Below are positions 18,162 to 28,080 of a DNA stretch of 64,000 nucleotides, in pieces. The notes below the pieces were generated by a model. That model searched no databases. It worked only from the letters and a program-made list of their open reading frames with translations, and had not been told where the DNA came from. Source of the DNA: Marinobacter salinus (GTDB taxonomy: Bacteria; Pseudomonadota; Gammaproteobacteria; Pseudomonadales; Oleiphilaceae); NCBI RefSeq assembly GCF_001854125.1, contig NZ_CP017715.1, forward strand, positions 2,976,001 through 3,040,000, written 5' to 3'. A program made the translations under genes and the position numbers. Numbering within the stretch: the first letter of the stretch is position 1; each line of letters opens with the position of its first letter.

Positions 18162-18887
18162 ATGACCTATTGCGTAGCGATGCGACTGGCCGACGGGCTT
18201 GTATTCGCATCCGACTCCCGGACGAACGCCGGTTTCGACCAGATTTCCACATTTCGCAAAATGCACGTGTTCGAGCAGCCAGGGGAGCGCGAGCTGGTGC
18301 TGTTGTCAGCGGGCAATCTGGCCACCAGCCAGAGCGTCATCAGTCTGCTTGAGCGGCGGGCAGGCACCGACATAGCGAATGTTTTGAATACCGCCTCCAT
18401 GTTCGAAACCGCAGAAATCGTCGGCCAGACCATGCGGGAAGTTATCAAACGGGACAATCCGGATGGCAAGCTCCACCAGGTGGATTTCAGCTGTTCGCTG
18501 ATTCTTGGCGGTCAGATCAAAGGCGAATCGCACCGCCTGTTCAACATCTACCCGGAAGGTAATTTCATTGAGGCCACCGAGGAAACGCCCTATTTCCAGA
18601 TCGGCGAATCAAAATACGGCAAGCCGATTATCGACCGGATCGTGAACTTCCAGACAACCCTGGACCGGGCTTACCAGTGCGCACTGATCTCCTTTGACTC
18701 GACCATGAAAAGCAATCTGTCCGTGGGCATGCCCCTGGACGTGGCAATCTATCGAAAGGATGGACTCAAGCCCTGCTTTACCGACCGGGTGGAAGAACAG
18801 TGCGACTATTTCCATACCCTCAGACAGCAGTGGCACCAGGGTATCCAGGAGCTGTTTTCAAGCCTCGAGCCACCGGGCCTCGGTTGA
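18162..18887 (+). CDS. Anbu, bacterial proteasome-related peptidase
   Basis: The start is ATG 18162, with AGGAGGG 4 bases before it; the frame reaches 18135 but that start has no site. The 241-residue protein begins MTYCVAMRL, so removal of Met exposes Thr2, the N-terminal nucleophile of proteasome beta-type hydrolases. LVFASDSRTNAG and LVLLSAGNLA are further family features. Anbu proteins assemble into ring or spiral oligomers; proteolytic activity has been hard to show and the substrate is unknown. It is the fourth gene of the ATP-grasp, alpha-E, transglutaminase set, 96 bases after the third. Its stop is 4 bases from the convergent attH-like gene. Confidence 0.92.
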   Translation: MTYCVAMRLADGLVFASDSRTNAGFDQISTFRKMHVFEQPGERELVLLSAGNLATSQSVISLLERRAGTDIANVLNTASMFETAEIVGQTMREVIKRDNPDGKLHQVDFSCSLILGGQIKGESHRLFNIYPEGNFIEATEETPYFQIGESKYGKPIIDRIVNFQTTLDRAYQCALISFDSTMKSNLSVGMPLDVAIYRKDGLKPCFTDRVEEQCDYFHTLRQQWHQGIQELFSSLEPPGLG

Positions 18888-18891
18888 CTGG

Positions 18892-19977
18892 CTATTCTTG
18901 ATCATAGCCAGTCAGTTCCATATAGCCCTCGCCTGAATGGCTTCCCGACAGGCTGACCGGGCTTTCCCAGTAGGAATAAAGCCCGGTATTGCGGTAGTCT
19001 CCGGCCGGAGCCGCCACGGTAATATCGACCTGATAGTCAGGTAACTGAAGTCGCCAGCGAACCGGCGTCTGCCCACTGAACGCCAGAGGCGTCAGCACTA
19101 TTTCACTGGCTGACAACGCCCTGGGGCTCCCATTTGCAGGAATCCAGGTTCCGGACTCAAACGCCTCGCCGTCATCCCGCAAACGAAACACCATGAGTTT
19201 GTCGCCGGAATCCAGGTGCAGCGCAAACCAGTCCCAACCCTGCTGGCCGGCTTTCAGGAACTGGCTGCTCCACTCGCGATCAAACCAGCCCCGGCCAGTT
19301 ACCGCCAGTGTTTCCCCCTCCACCGTCACATTTCCCTCAATGGCAATATCCACCAGACTGAAGTACATGGAACCTTCACCACTGGCAGATTTAGCGCTGA
19401 AGCCATTGTCACCGTGGGCCACAGGATTACCTTCGATACGTAATTGCAGATCATAGGACCAGTCGGGGGCTCCAGCTTGCAATCGCCAATTGCCGGGCTC
19501 CCGCTGCTGATCGAGTTGCCAGTCATCCAGCCAAACCCTGAAGGGATCTGCCACCGCGCCGGCATGACCGATATCACCCCGGGCAAGCTTCTCGGCAAAC
19601 AGGTGCTGGCCATCGAGACTGATGGCGGCGTGGGCCATCCATGCTGCCTGGAGCGGCCAACGGGAAGGAGAGGGCGGCAACTGGTCAGCAGGTCTGGGCT
19701 GGATGGCCTGTCGGAACTGGGTCCACTGCACTCCCAGGGGGCGCCCATCGGATGTCTCAAGATTGGCGGTCAGGTACCACCATTCAATCCGGTGCCGGGG
19801 ATGGGGTCCAAAGTCCTCCGGGAAGTGCAGCCGGTCGCCCGGTCCGGGCTGCAGGAATGACGACTGTGGGCCGGCTTTGCTGCCGCTGGCAAGGCCGGCA
19901 AAGCCGGCATCCTCCGATTCACCGGAACATCCGGCAACAGCCAGAGCAACCCAGAGCAAAAGCCACCAAGGCCTCAT
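18892..19977 (-). CDS. AttH-like lipoprotein (lipocalin/CrtC-type fold)
   Basis: The 361-residue protein begins with a lipoprotein signal (MRPWWLLLWVALAVAGC), giving a lipid-anchored cysteine at about residue 17. The mature protein matches the AttH/carotenoid-hydratase-like lipocalin family: HRIEWWYLTANLE, GVQWTQFRQ, GRGWFDREWSSQF, GWDWFALHLDSG. In AttEFGH systems this exported part accompanies a LolCDE/MacB-like ABC transporter. The start overlaps the permease stop as ATGA, so it is the last gene of the operon running from 27370. It probably handles a hydrophobic ligand in the periplasm; carotenoid hydration is not implied. Confidence 0.87.
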   Translation of the reverse strand: MRPWWLLLWVALAVAGCSGESEDAGFAGLASGSKAGPQSSFLQPGPGDRLHFPEDFGPHPRHRIEWWYLTANLETSDGRPLGVQWTQFRQAIQPRPADQLPPSPSRWPLQAAWMAHAAISLDGQHLFAEKLARGDIGHAGAVADPFRVWLDDWQLDQQREPGNWRLQAGAPDWSYDLQLRIEGNPVAHGDNGFSAKSASGEGSMYFSLVDIAIEGNVTVEGETLAVTGRGWFDREWSSQFLKAGQQGWDWFALHLDSGDKLMVFRLRDDGEAFESGTWIPANGSPRALSASEIVLTPLAFSGQTPVRWRLQLPDYQVDITVAAPAGDYRNTGLYSYWESPVSLSGSHSGEGYMELTGYDQE

Positions 19978-22259
19978 CGTTCCCCTCCGGCCAGCCCACT
20001 GGCGGACGTTGGTATCGTTGTGGGCCGCCTTAGCTGACGCCCCATCAAGGCAGCAATGCTCAACCCGATTCCCAGGCTGAGCATTCCCAGCTCCAGCCAG
20101 AATTCAGGGTACACCGCCATTGGCAGGGACCAGCCAAACGCCAGTGGATTGATGCGATGGACCAGCACCCAGGTCAGCCAGATTCCAAGAGGGAGCGCCA
20201 GTGCAGCCGTGCCCACGGTCAGGGCTACCGCCAGTTTCACCAACTGACCGGCCAGCTCTCTTCTACGCAGGCCCCACACGGCCAACAAACGGAAATACCA
20301 GACGCGAGTAGAGAAGAACACCCACCCCATAATAAGCAGTGCGGCGGCGGCAAGGACCAGCGTCAGGAACGTGATCGCCCGGGTCAACAGGAAGGTCTGG
20401 TCAAACACGGCATCCGCCAGTGCACGCACCCGTTTGTTATCCCGAACAGTAACCTGCTCCGTATTCCAGACCTGCTTCAGGCCAACTCTGAGCGTATCAA
20501 TGCTGGCCCGTCCCGGGCTGATGGAAAAACTTTCGAAGGATGGCTCAAACGACGCCGGCAATCGGGCCGCGTTAAGCAAGACCTCACCCGCCGGACGCCC
20601 GTAATCGGGATAGACACCCAGAACCGACAACGAGAGTTCTTCGCCGGCAACAACGAGCAAGACAGTATCTCCGACTGCGAGAGCGCGCCGGCGGGCCAGT
20701 TGCTCGTTAACCATAACGCCCATCCCGCCAGCGAGTGCCTGCCAGGCGTTGTCGGCGGCACTCTGCAGGGCCCAGTCCGTGAGCAGAGGTCCCACGGGAG
20801 CGATGGCAAGCACATCCACCGATTGCTCGTAATCACCGGTTTTTTCAATGATCCGCGCGTCACCCCGAAGCACCCGATGCCATTCACCGGTTTCTGAAAG
20901 CACCGTGTGCGCCTGAAGCCACTCTACCGCCGGCTGGGCATCAGCACCTGCCGGCACTTCAATGTAATAATCCGCCGCCAGGCGCTGGGACAACCACTGA
21001 TCGAAGGTCTCCTCGAATACCGTCACCAGGGCCTGCACTGCCAGCACCATTGCCAGCGCAAACTGCAATGCCACCACAGGCAACATGAGCCGTCGGGCAA
21101 GAACACCCAGCTCCGAATAACGCCAGCGTTTCAGGGGGTCCTGCTGACGCCCGGCCTGCCAGCGCGCAAAACCTGCGATCGCTCTCGGTGAAAGGATTCC
21201 AGCACCCATGAAAACCAGCGCTACGGCCAGGAACACCAGGACCAGAGAATCAGCAAACAGCGCAAGCGCCAACCCCGCCAGGAGAGCCACCAGGGCCAGT
21301 AGTCGAACTCGTCCCACCGAGAGCATCAGAGAGGCCCTTGCCGGAAGTTTGAGGATGTCAGCAAGACAGACAAAGACAACCACCGCCATCATGGTCAGAA
21401 CCGGGATCAACCAATTTTCCCCCTGCCCTGTATACAGGGGGATATCAAACAGACCTTCCAGCGCCTGGCCGAAGCTACTGCCCAGGACTCGGGCCAGAAG
21501 CCGGCCCAGCCAGACGCCGGGGACAACGCAGAGCAACGCAAGCAGGACAATCTCAAACACCAGCAGCCGGTTCAGCAAGGGGCGCGGCACGCCATACCGA
21601 TGGAGCAGGGCAAAACTGTCACGCCGTTGCGCCATGCCCAGTTGATGAACACTGCGCAAGAGCAACGCAGTGATCAGTAATACCAGAACCCCAAGGGCAT
21701 CCAGATTGAGCAGGAAACTGTCGCCCAGCTCGCCGGTATCCGGCCCCAGTGAGAAAGCGGTTTCGCGATACCCGGTAGGCAAAGCCGACGGATCGGTCCT
21801 GTCCGATACCAGCAACGACAGAACGGACCGGGCATCCTGACCGGAATCCGCCAGGTCGGCGGCCTCACTGATGTCCAGAAAGGGTTTGCCATCCAGAGGC
21901 TGACGCCCGGGGGAGACGCCTTCTCCGGTATTGCCGAAACAGGCTGCGGCCAGCGGATCAATGCCGATGACACGCCCGGCAGGCGCTGGCCGAACCACCT
22001 CAAGCCAGGGCATGACACAGAGCCCGTCGCGCCGAAGCCTGACAAAATCCTGCACGGTGAGCTTCTGGCCATCGGTGCGCTCAATCTGTCTGCGCTCCGC
22101 AACGGCCCGCTCACTCTGCCCGAGGCTTGCACGCGCCTGATCGGTAAGGTGGCTGACGCCAGTCCACAGCATGGTCGCGACCACAATCATGACAGCGAGC
22201 GCCAGCAATTGCAGAGGATGACGGCGATAGTGACTGAACAGGGCCGGGAGAAATGTCAT
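19974..22259 (-). CDS. ABC transporter permease, FtsX/MacB-like (AttF-AttG type)
   Basis: The start at 22259 (761 residues) is 8 bases after the ATPase stop; the frame extends to 22328 but that would overlap the ATPase. The protein is a double FtsX-type permease: an N-terminal helix (LLALAVMIVVATMLW), a periplasmic domain, a central group of membrane segments (residues ~210-410), a second periplasmic domain and a last group near the C-terminus. This corresponds to AttF and AttG joined in one chain. Such permeases work mechanically on lipoproteins or envelope molecules rather than passing solutes. It sits between the ATPase and the AttH-like lipoprotein. Confidence 0.87.
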   Translation of the reverse strand: MTFLPALFSHYRRHPLQLLALAVMIVVATMLWTGVSHLTDQARASLGQSERAVAERRQIERTDGQKLTVQDFVRLRRDGLCVMPWLEVVRPAPAGRVIGIDPLAAACFGNTGEGVSPGRQPLDGKPFLDISEAADLADSGQDARSVLSLLVSDRTDPSALPTGYRETAFSLGPDTGELGDSFLLNLDALGVLVLLITALLLRSVHQLGMAQRRDSFALLHRYGVPRPLLNRLLVFEIVLLALLCVVPGVWLGRLLARVLGSSFGQALEGLFDIPLYTGQGENWLIPVLTMMAVVVFVCLADILKLPARASLMLSVGRVRLLALVALLAGLALALFADSLVLVFLAVALVFMGAGILSPRAIAGFARWQAGRQQDPLKRWRYSELGVLARRLMLPVVALQFALAMVLAVQALVTVFEETFDQWLSQRLAADYYIEVPAGADAQPAVEWLQAHTVLSETGEWHRVLRGDARIIEKTGDYEQSVDVLAIAPVGPLLTDWALQSAADNAWQALAGGMGVMVNEQLARRRALAVGDTVLLVVAGEELSLSVLGVYPDYGRPAGEVLLNAARLPASFEPSFESFSISPGRASIDTLRVGLKQVWNTEQVTVRDNKRVRALADAVFDQTFLLTRAITFLTLVLAAAALLIMGWVFFSTRVWYFRLLAVWGLRRRELAGQLVKLAVALTVGTAALALPLGIWLTWVLVHRINPLAFGWSLPMAVYPEFWLELGMLSLGIGLSIAALMGRQLRRPTTIPTSASGLAGGER

Positions 22260-22266
22260 GGCGGGC

Positions 22267-22950
22267 CTAAGACGATGCCCGGTGGGCAAGGTCCAGCCGT
22301 TGATCGCACCGGGCCGCCAGTTCGGCATCGTGAGTAGCCAGGATCAGGCCGCAACCAAAGTCTGACTGAAGCCGGAACAATTCGTCGGCGACCTCATCCG
22401 CTGTCAGCCGGTCAAGACTGCCGGTGGGTTCATCGGCAAGTATCAGGGCAGGCTCCATGGCAAACACCATGGCCAGAGCGGCGCGTTGGCGCTGGCCACC
22501 TGAAACCTGGTCCGGGTAACGGTCCGCAAGGCTGCCGATCGCGAGACGATCCAGCCAGGTGGCACAAGCCGACTCATCTTTCCCGGCCAGCTTTGCTCTG
22601 AGACGAACGTTGTCCAGCAACGACATGGCAGGCATCAGGTTGGCCTCCTGGAACACCACACCGAGGTGCTGCCGGCGCAAATCGGCCCAGCGCCGTTCCC
22701 CGGAATGCCCATTGCTCGTCAAACCGCTGTCAAACACGTTCCCCGCAATCGATATTGTTCCGGAATCCGGCAACTCAAGCCCGCACAACAGGTTCAGGAG
22801 CGTGCTTTTCCCGGACCCCGAACGGCCCATCAATGCCAGCGATTCACCGGCGGCCAGTGCCAGCGAGATATCTGATAACACCGGAATCTGCTCTACACCG
22901 CTTTGAAAGCTCTTGGCCAGTCTGCTAACGCTTAACAGCGCCTCGTTCAT
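22267..22950 (-). CDS. ABC transporter ATP-binding protein (AttE/LolD type)
   Basis: The 227-residue ATPase has Walker [10 protein letters not shown], the Q-loop region [13 protein letters not shown], signature [12 protein letters not shown] and Walker [13 protein letters not shown] followed by the switch histidine in LATHDAEL. The length and the QEANLMP stretch place it in the LolD/MacB ATPase group. It starts 14 bases after the RND pump ends and ends 7 bases before the permease start, so the RND and ABC systems appear to be one transcript. Confidence 0.93.
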   Translation of the reverse strand: MNEALLSVSRLAKSFQSGVEQIPVLSDISLALAAGESLALMGRSGSGKSTLLNLLCGLELPDSGTISIAGNVFDSGLTSNGHSGERRWADLRRQHLGVVFQEANLMPAMSLLDNVRLRAKLAGKDESACATWLDRLAIGSLADRYPDQVSGGQRQRAALAMVFAMEPALILADEPTGSLDRLTADEVADELFRLQSDFGCGLILATHDAELAARCDQRLDLAHRASS

Positions 22951-22964
22951 GCTTTATCCCGTGG

Positions 22965-25900
22965 TCAGTCCTCAGCACCCAGAAGTTGTGCGGTCGTACC
23001 GTGGCGCTCAGCCCGCCACTCCCGGAACTCCTCAAGCCAGGACAGCAGGGCCGGAATCACCAGCAGCACCAGCAATGTCGACAGTCCCAGCCCAAACGCA
23101 ATCGATGTCGCCATGGGAATCAGGAACTGGGCCTGCAGCGAGGTCTCGAAAAGTAGCGGCAGCAGCCCTCCGATGGTGGTCAGGGAGGTCAGCAAAACCG
23201 CCCTGACCCGCTGGACTGTCGCTTCGTTGAGGGCATCGGTAATGCCCAGTCCTTTCTGCCGTTGCTGATTGTAGAAAGCTACGAGAATAATGGCGTTATT
23301 GACCACAATTCCCGACAGACCGAACAACCCGAACAGCGACAGAATGGTCAGCTGAAGCCCCATCAGCCAGTGTCCCAGCAGGCCACCAACAAGTGCAAAA
23401 GGAATAATGGCCATGACGATCAAAGGCAGACTCCAGGACGCGAATACCCAGACCAAGACCACATACATCAGGCCAAGACCAATCATCAGGCCGGTCTTCA
23501 TGTCGTTCATGGTTTCCCGCTGGTCCGCCGCACGTCCTTCGAAGCTATAGCGCACATTGAACCGGCTGGCGATGTCCGGCAGGGCCGTTGCCTGCAAGCT
23601 GGCCAGGATCTGGTCGGTGGTGCTGACACTGGTGTTCAGCCCCGAGGTTACCTCTACCGAGAGCTTGCCATCGGCGTGACGCAGGGCCTGAAACCCCTGC
23701 CGGTGGTCGAGATTCATAACCTGGCTCAGCGGAACAAAGCGACCGTCCGGCACTCGCACGGTCATTTGAGACATCGTGGATAAACGCTCCCGCTGTGCCT
23801 GAGGCAACTGCACCCTTACTTCAACCTCATCCCGGCCGTCCTGGTAGATCTGGGCAATGCGACCGTCAAAGGCAGCCCGCAATTGCCGCCCCAGATCCGA
23901 GGTGGTCAGGCCGAGTACTTCACCGGCAGCGCTGACCTGATAAATCAACTGCTCCCGGCCCCAGGGCATATCGTCTTCCACGTCCAGCACCCCGGGCAAC
24001 GTCGCCAGCGCCTGGCTCAGTTCGTCGGCGGCGCTCTTGAGCTTCCCGGCGTCATCTCCGGTCAGTCGCACATTGACATCCCGACCCGGTGGTCCCGCCT
24101 GCCGCTCAGAAATATTCAGGTTGTCCAATCCCGCCGGGAGTGCCAACCGACTGCGCCATTCGCTGATGAATTCAGGGTTACGTACAGATCGTCGATCCGA
24201 GGGCACCAGCTCAATCATCATTGAACCCAGCTCGTCGCCAGACCGGGAGCTGCCTTCGGCCCCGAGCGTCGCACCCTGGGTGGTCACTGCGTGCAGGATC
24301 AGATCGCCTCCAAGATCGGCCTCCGTTTCGTTAAGCGCCTGCTGCATATTCCCCAGAAATCCATTGACCGTCCCGCGATCGGTTCCTGCCACAAAACTCG
24401 CATTGGCATAGAACACCGAAGGCTCAGGCGTCGGGAAAAAATTGAATCCAAGTCGGCCACCGGCCAGCAGCCCTACGGTCAGAAGCGCCACAGCCATGGC
24501 TCCGGCCACGGTGACACCCCGGTGTCTGAGACTCAGCATGGAAAAGCGACGAAAAGACCCTTCCCGGAAGCGGTCGAACCACTGTTCAAACCCCTTGCGC
24601 AAACGCTCTACCGGATTCGCCTTTTTTGTATCCACACCCTTCCGGTTACCCGTTTTTTTACGGCGGGGCACGAAGGCATGGCGGAGGTGTGCGGGCAAAA
24701 CGATAAAACACTCCAGCAATGAGGCTATCAGCACACAGATCATCACCGTGGGAATATCGCCCAGGATATTTCCAATAATGCCGCCGACGACCAGCAGGGG
24801 CATGAACGCGGCAACCGTAGTCAGCGAAGAGGCCAGTACCGGCCACACCATGCGCTTGGCCGCACCCTCCGAGGCGTATATGGATTCCTCACCCATCCGG
24901 GCGTGGGCGTCGGCGTCTTCGCCCACCACAATAGCGTCGTCGACGATCACCCCCAGAGCCATGATCAGTGCAAACAGAGAGATCATATTGATGGAGCCAC
25001 CGATGCCCCACAGCACTGCCAATGCGGCGAGGAAGGCGGTAGGAATGCCGATGGCAACCCAGAGCGCCACACGCCCCGGCAAGAACAGGTACAGCAGGCA
25101 CACAACCAGTACCAGACCACCCAGACCGTTGGTTAGCAGCAGTGAGATACGATCATCCAGCAGTTGCCAGGTTTCATCGTAGACCTCCAGCTTTAATGAG
25201 GCCGGCAGGGTGGGGCGCGTGTCCTTCAGCCAGGTCTCAAGCACCTTGGCTGCGGCCAGGGAATTGCCGTTTTCAGCCCGCTGTAACTGCAACTCAACCG
25301 CCGGCAGACCATCCCGGGTCAGGGTAACCTGACTCTCCCGGGCCTCCTGACGGATGATCGCTATATCGCCCAGCCTCAACTGGATCCGCCCCCCACTGAG
25401 TACCGGAATGTTTTCAAACGCCTGGGGGCTCCGGCGCTGTTCCACTGCCCGCAATTCGCGGGTCGCGTCCTGCTGGGCCATCATACCCGCCGGCAAATCG
25501 CGAGAAATGGACGCAACGCGGTCGGCAATCTGCTCCAGTGATAAACCCAGGGTCTCAAGCCGCTCCACAGGCACGTCAATGCTGATCTGCTGCTCCGGCA
25601 ACCCACGGATTGAAACCCGGTCGATCCCCCGCTCAAGCAACTCGTCTTCGTAGCGGTAGACCAGAGCTCTGAGCTCGGCGCGATTCACATCGCCAAACAC
25701 CAGCAGCCTGGCAACCGGTTCGTAGCGTTCCACGCGGGTGACCTGGGGCTCTTCGGCATCTGCCGGAAGATTGGTAAATTCATCTACTTGCTGCCGGACA
25801 TCGTCCAGTGCCTGGATCGGATTGGTACCTTCCTGAAACTCCAGAGTGATGGATGAAATGCCCTGGGCAGAAGTGGACGTCATTTTCTTGAGGCCATCGA

Positions 25901-26132
25901 CACTGCGCAGCCGCTGCTCAAGAGGGTCGGTTATACCCTGTTCCACGTCTTCGGCCGAAGCGCCGCTCCACACTACCCGGACACTGACAATATCGAGGGC
26001 AAACGTCGGAAAGAACTGAATGTTCATCCGACTCAAGGCCAATGTCCCAGCCAGTAACATCACCAGCATCACCAGGTTGGCGGCGACCCGGTGGTGGACA
26101 AAGAAACCGATGATGCCTTTTCTGCGCCTCAT
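22965..26132 (-). CDS. RND efflux pump inner-membrane subunit
   Basis: The 1055-residue protein has the full RND layout: first helix at residues ~10-30, periplasmic porter, six-helix block with the proton-relay pair in GVIVDDAIVVGED (fourth helix), second porter and second six-helix block ending VLLVIPALL. This is an AcrB-like proton-driven exporter of the hydrophobe/amphiphile type rather than a metal pump. Start and adaptor stop overlap as ATGA. No outer-membrane factor gene is nearby, so a TolC-like protein must be encoded elsewhere. The substrate is not predictable. Confidence 0.93.
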   Translation of the reverse strand: MRRRKGIIGFFVHHRVAANLVMLVMLLAGTLALSRMNIQFFPTFALDIVSVRVVWSGASAEDVEQGITDPLEQRLRSVDGLKKMTSTSAQGISSITLEFQEGTNPIQALDDVRQQVDEFTNLPADAEEPQVTRVERYEPVARLLVFGDVNRAELRALVYRYEDELLERGIDRVSIRGLPEQQISIDVPVERLETLGLSLEQIADRVASISRDLPAGMMAQQDATRELRAVEQRRSPQAFENIPVLSGGRIQLRLGDIAIIRQEARESQVTLTRDGLPAVELQLQRAENGNSLAAAKVLETWLKDTRPTLPASLKLEVYDETWQLLDDRISLLLTNGLGGLVLVVCLLYLFLPGRVALWVAIGIPTAFLAALAVLWGIGGSINMISLFALIMALGVIVDDAIVVGEDADAHARMGEESIYASEGAAKRMVWPVLASSLTTVAAFMPLLVVGGIIGNILGDIPTVMICVLIASLLECFIVLPAHLRHAFVPRRKKTGNRKGVDTKKANPVERLRKGFEQWFDRFREGSFRRFSMLSLRHRGVTVAGAMAVALLTVGLLAGGRLGFNFFPTPEPSVFYANASFVAGTDRGTVNGFLGNMQQALNETEADLGGDLILHAVTTQGATLGAEGSSRSGDELGSMMIELVPSDRRSVRNPEFISEWRSRLALPAGLDNLNISERQAGPPGRDVNVRLTGDDAGKLKSAADELSQALATLPGVLDVEDDMPWGREQLIYQVSAAGEVLGLTTSDLGRQLRAAFDGRIAQIYQDGRDEVEVRVQLPQAQRERLSTMSQMTVRVPDGRFVPLSQVMNLDHRQGFQALRHADGKLSVEVTSGLNTSVSTTDQILASLQATALPDIASRFNVRYSFEGRAADQRETMNDMKTGLMIGLGLMYVVLVWVFASWSLPLIVMAIIPFALVGGLLGHWLMGLQLTILSLFGLFGLSGIVVNNAIILVAFYNQQRQKGLGITDALNEATVQRVRAVLLTSLTTIGGLLPLLFETSLQAQFLIPMATSIAFGLGLSTLLVLLVIPALLSWLEEFREWRAERHGTTAQLLGAED

Positions 26133-27370
26133 GGGCTGGGCTCCCCGGCCTCAGCTGCAAGTTCCACCTTCAGGCCGCTCATGGCATTCGGGAGATGGGT
26201 GGTAATCAGCCTGGCACCGGGCATCAACGCCTTCCCCGCAACCACCAGCTGGCGCTCGCCATTCGCCGTTCTTGCCTCTCCAATGCGCTCAACCGTTACC
26301 CGTTCCATCCGGCTTTCGCTGTTCATCAGGTAAACCACGCTGGCGCCATACAAGGCACTGAAGGGAATGGCCACCACCGAAGATTGCTCGGGCCGCTCAA
26401 GGCTCACCGGCAGCAAACCGCCCGGTCGTATACCGGCGGGTTCGCCGGTCAGAGTCAGAATCGCTTCCGTTCCAGCCGGGCCGGAGGTACCGGCAAAGCG
26501 GGCCAATTCAAACCGGTGCTGACGATTTTCACTGAAGGCGTAAAGGCGTTCGCCCCGATCCAGCGCCGCGACCAGCTCCGCCCTGAACATCTCCGGCACC
26601 CGGGCCCTCAGTTCAAGCCCCTTCACGGGGTATAGGGAAAGCAACGGCTCATTGCGGGATACCTGATCGCCCGGCGCGACCTGCACATCGGTTATCACAC
26701 CGTCAAAGGGCGCGGTGACCCGGGCCCGTTCCGCATCTCTGCGCGTGGTGTCCAGAGCCGCTTCTGCCTGGGCCAGACGCGCCTCCAGGCTCTGCAACCG
26801 CGAAGGATGCTCATCAATGGCGCGTTGGCGGGTGCTCACTGTCAGCTCTGACCGGGCCAGCGCATCCGTGGCAGCTTCCAGATCCTCCCGGGAAGCCAGA
26901 TTGCGTTTCACCAGCGAGTCGGTGCGCTCCAGCTGACGTCGGGCATTGTCGCGGATTGCCTGCTCCGTTTTCAGCGCTGCCAGGTCATTTCGATAACGCA
27001 CCTGCTCAGACCGAATCTGTGCCTGAAGATCATCGACCTGGGCCTCGGCCTGGGCCAGCGCCGGATTAATATCCGCATCTTCCAGCGCCACCAGCAGATC
27101 CCCTGTCGTTACCGACTCGCCTTCAGAGACCGGGCGGGCTCCGATACGGCCGGCCAATGTCGCCGTGACATTGACCTGATCCGGCGCCATCACCTCGCCA
27201 TACAAAGGAAGCACCGGAGTGTGGCTGCCAGGTTCGATCGTCTGTACTTCAACACGCCAGCTTCTCTCTGTGGCTGTGACTTCAGCCGGTTCGGGCCGGG
27301 TCATCTTCAGAATCAGGAAACCAAGAACGCCAACTGCAAGAATAATAAGGGGGAGGAGTCGTTTGGACAT
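26129..27370 (-). CDS. RND efflux periplasmic adaptor subunit
   Basis: The start at 27370 (MSKRLLPLI..., 413 residues) is preferred; the frame continues upstream to 27433 without a good site. A single N-terminal membrane helix (LIILAVGVLGFLIL) is followed by the split lipoyl domain (YGEVMAPDQVNVTATLAGRI and later APFDGVITDVQV), a long coiled-coil hairpin between (residues ~105-200) and beta-barrel and membrane-proximal domains. It links the inner-membrane pump to an outer-membrane channel. It is the first gene of the minus-strand operon ending at 18892. Confidence 0.91.
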   Translation of the reverse strand: MSKRLLPLIILAVGVLGFLILKMTRPEPAEVTATERSWRVEVQTIEPGSHTPVLPLYGEVMAPDQVNVTATLAGRIGARPVSEGESVTTGDLLVALEDADINPALAQAEAQVDDLQAQIRSEQVRYRNDLAALKTEQAIRDNARRQLERTDSLVKRNLASREDLEAATDALARSELTVSTRQRAIDEHPSRLQSLEARLAQAEAALDTTRRDAERARVTAPFDGVITDVQVAPGDQVSRNEPLLSLYPVKGLELRARVPEMFRAELVAALDRGERLYAFSENRQHRFELARFAGTSGPAGTEAILTLTGEPAGIRPGGLLPVSLERPEQSSVVAIPFSALYGASVVYLMNSESRMERVTVERIGEARTANGERQLVVAGKALMPGARLITTHLPNAMSGLKVELAAEAGEPSP

Positions 27371-27526
27371 TACTTCATGGCCAGCTAAGGTAAATGGAAC
27401 CCAGTAGGTTAACGGGACAGAACTACTATACAATCAAGGTGTCGTTTCGGATTGGAAAACCACACCCGGTGCGTCAATTTCACGCAGGCTTTCGAGCCCG
27501 GTCAGTCTTATCGGAGTAAAGCACAT

Positions 27527-27976
27527 TTGTCTGTTGAAGAGCATGTCGGCCTGCTCAATGCGGTGATCCTTAATTCACTGATTGTGACAGTGGTGGTGCT
27601 TATCCATCACGAAGCCCTGATTCGCCTCAGCAGCCTGCTCGCCAAAATGCGGCAAAGCCATCGTTTCCGCCTGATCCTGGCCGTATTCGGCGTCCTCATT
27701 GCCCATACCCTGGAAGTCTGGATCTTCGCCGGCGCCTACTACTTCATGCACCATGGCTCTGGCTGGGGGGAACTGGCCGGGAACTTCAATGGCAGCCTGC
27801 TGGACTGCGCCTATTTCTCATTCAGCACCTTTACCACCCTGGGTTACGGCGACATCGAAGCCTTTGGCAGCCTACGATTCCTGACAGGCATCGAGGGCCT
27901 CACAGGGTTGGTGCTCATCACCTGGAGTGCGTCCTTCCTCTTTGTGGAAATGCAGCGCTACTGGCCAACCCGATAA
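27527..27976 (+). CDS. Two-TM potassium channel family protein
   Basis: The likely start is TTG 27527, 10 bases after GGAG, giving 149 residues; the frame is open from 27452, but that TTG lacks a site. There is a first hydrophobic segment (AVILNSLIVTVVVLI), a second (RLILAVFGVLIAHTLEVWIF), then a pore loop with selectivity filter TTLGYGDIE and a final helix (GLTGLVLITWSASFLFV). The filter GYG with the following D is the classical potassium signature. The protein has no cytosolic RCK domain, so gating is unclear. The gene is divergent from the RND adaptor. Confidence 0.85.
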   Translation: MSVEEHVGLLNAVILNSLIVTVVVLIHHEALIRLSSLLAKMRQSHRFRLILAVFGVLIAHTLEVWIFAGAYYFMHHGSGWGELAGNFNGSLLDCAYFSFSTFTTLGYGDIEAFGSLRFLTGIEGLTGLVLITWSASFLFVEMQRYWPTR

Positions 27977-28080
27977 TAGACTTTGGTCGAATGCCGGCCA
28001 TAATGGCGCCTGAAATCTGATCTAATGCCAGTTAATGAAAAATATGGACACCTTCAATACACGTCCGCACTCATCCTCAG

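Noticed and set aside
18892..19977. Carotenoid 1,2-hydratase function for the AttH-like lipoprotein
   Set aside because: Only the fold is shared. The protein is lipid-anchored outside the cytosol and is encoded with an ABC transporter, not with carotenoid genes.
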